NCBI GenBank assembly: GCA_027297425.1
Contig: JAPUIC010000025.1
Location: forward strand, 1-15,338
Length of the DNA stretch: 15,338 nt
Direction of reading: 5' to 3'
Source: Nitrososphaerota archaeon
Lineage (GTDB): Archaea; Thermoproteota; Nitrososphaeria; Nitrososphaerales; JAPUIC01
The first letter of the stretch is position 1. The number at the start of each line of letters is the position of its first letter. Both the position numbers and the translations under genes were made by a program. This document shows, in pieces, positions 15,090 to 15,338 of this stretch. The notes under the pieces are model-generated. The model was not told where the DNA came from. It worked only from the letters and a program-made list of their open reading frames with translations, and did not search any database.

Positions 15090-15338
15090 CTATCTAATTA
15101 ACTGAAGCTCCTTTCGAACTAGAGATGCTATCCTTGGCGCGATAAATGGTCGGAACGGCTTTAGATATTTAGTATTCGCTGCGGCTGCTACTACATTTAA
15201 CGATCCACTTTCTAAGTAACCATCTAAAAAACTCCTGATTATTTTCTTGACACCAGATGCATTCATAGTTAATCTGGAGGAATAATAGGAAAACTCTGCT
15301 ATATCCCAAATTAAATCTCCTCCAATCATGGTCTGCTC
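15090..15338 (-). CDS. C-terminal part of an unidentified protein, possibly protein-kinase-fold
   Basis: Leftward frame open to the right window edge, so the start is outside; the codons before the first visible ATG (15327-15329) read E-Q-T without a stop. The 82 visible residues include GGDLIWDIAEFSYYSSRL, then a helix with IRSFLDGYLESG, and end in a basic segment (RIASLVRKELQLIR). In small kinase-like proteins (RIO, Bud32, lipopolysaccharide-kinase types) a DFG segment is followed by a D-x-A-xF helix and then by FLxGY. The resemblance suggests the C-lobe of such a kinase, but the catalytic motifs would lie outside the window. It lacks the Bud32-type C-terminal Arg motif, although Kae1/Bud32 genes often neighbour rps27ae in archaea. 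The functional call is weak; the coding call is firm on length and composition. Confidence 0.55.
   Translation of the reverse strand, partial: EQTMIGGDLIWDIAEFSYYSSRLTMNASGVKKIIRSFLDGYLESGSLNVVAAAANTKYLKPFRPFIAPRIASLVRKELQLIR

Overview
The window is a stretch of archaeal chromosome made almost entirely of informational and housekeeping genes. It carries a group II chaperonin, RNA polymerase subunits N and E', Spt4, ribosomal proteins found only in archaea and eukaryotes (L7Ae, S28e, L24e, S6e, S24e, S27ae), aIF2-gamma, aIF5B and the archaeal mevalonate-kinase/isopentenyl-phosphate-kinase route. Small zinc-ribbon proteins, GTG/TTG starts, overlapping genes and TATA-like boxes fit the same domain. 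Protein style and gene order suggest the TACK side, with Thaumarchaeota/Nitrososphaeria as a best guess. That placement is inference; no rRNA gene is present to settle it.

Layout. (1) Positions 1-1451: thermosome subunit, cut at its 5' end by the window edge. (2) 1524-2446: rpoN and rpsB, closely spaced. (3) About 2503-6146: an isoprenoid block of a MEMO-family protein, mevalonate kinase, isopentenyl phosphate kinase and a GGPP-type prenyl synthase, which supplies precursors of archaeal ether lipids. (4) 6157-7923: GlnRS-like archaeal glutamyl-tRNA synthetase. (5) 7985-9274: rpl7ae, rps28e, rpl24e, ndk. (6) 9361-12779: aIF5B, rps6e, aIF2-gamma, which are translation initiation GTPases around a small-subunit protein. 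(7) 12776-15065: PIN-domain nuclease, rpoE', spt4, GTP-dependent dephospho-CoA kinase (DUF359), rps24e, rps27ae. (8) 15090-15338, minus strand: the C-terminal end of a protein converging on the cluster, possibly protein-kinase-like. All other genes lie on the plus strand.

The genes combine transcription (RpoN, RpoE', Spt4), ribosome assembly and initiation, RNA processing (L7Ae, PIN nuclease), nucleotide and cofactor supply (Ndk, dephospho-CoA kinase) and lipid precursor synthesis. Many junctions overlap or have under 25 nt between genes (mvk-ipk, rpl24e-ndk, aIF2-gamma-PIN, rpoE'-spt4), implying translational coupling in a few long transcripts. Candidate TATA-like boxes sit before the MEMO, idsA, rpl7ae, rpl24e and rps6e genes. 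No stretch over 300 bases lacks a gene.

I found no mobile element, CRISPR array, tRNA or rRNA, and no convincing new system. The points worth a second look are modest: a non-canonical HIGH-like motif in the GluRS, a dephospho-CoA kinase whose conserved N-terminal helix lies upstream of any normal start codon, a dyad overlapping the likely MEMO promoter, the MEMO/mevalonate association, a cluster that seems reduced relative to the canonical archaeal order, and the unidentified minus-strand gene at the right edge.
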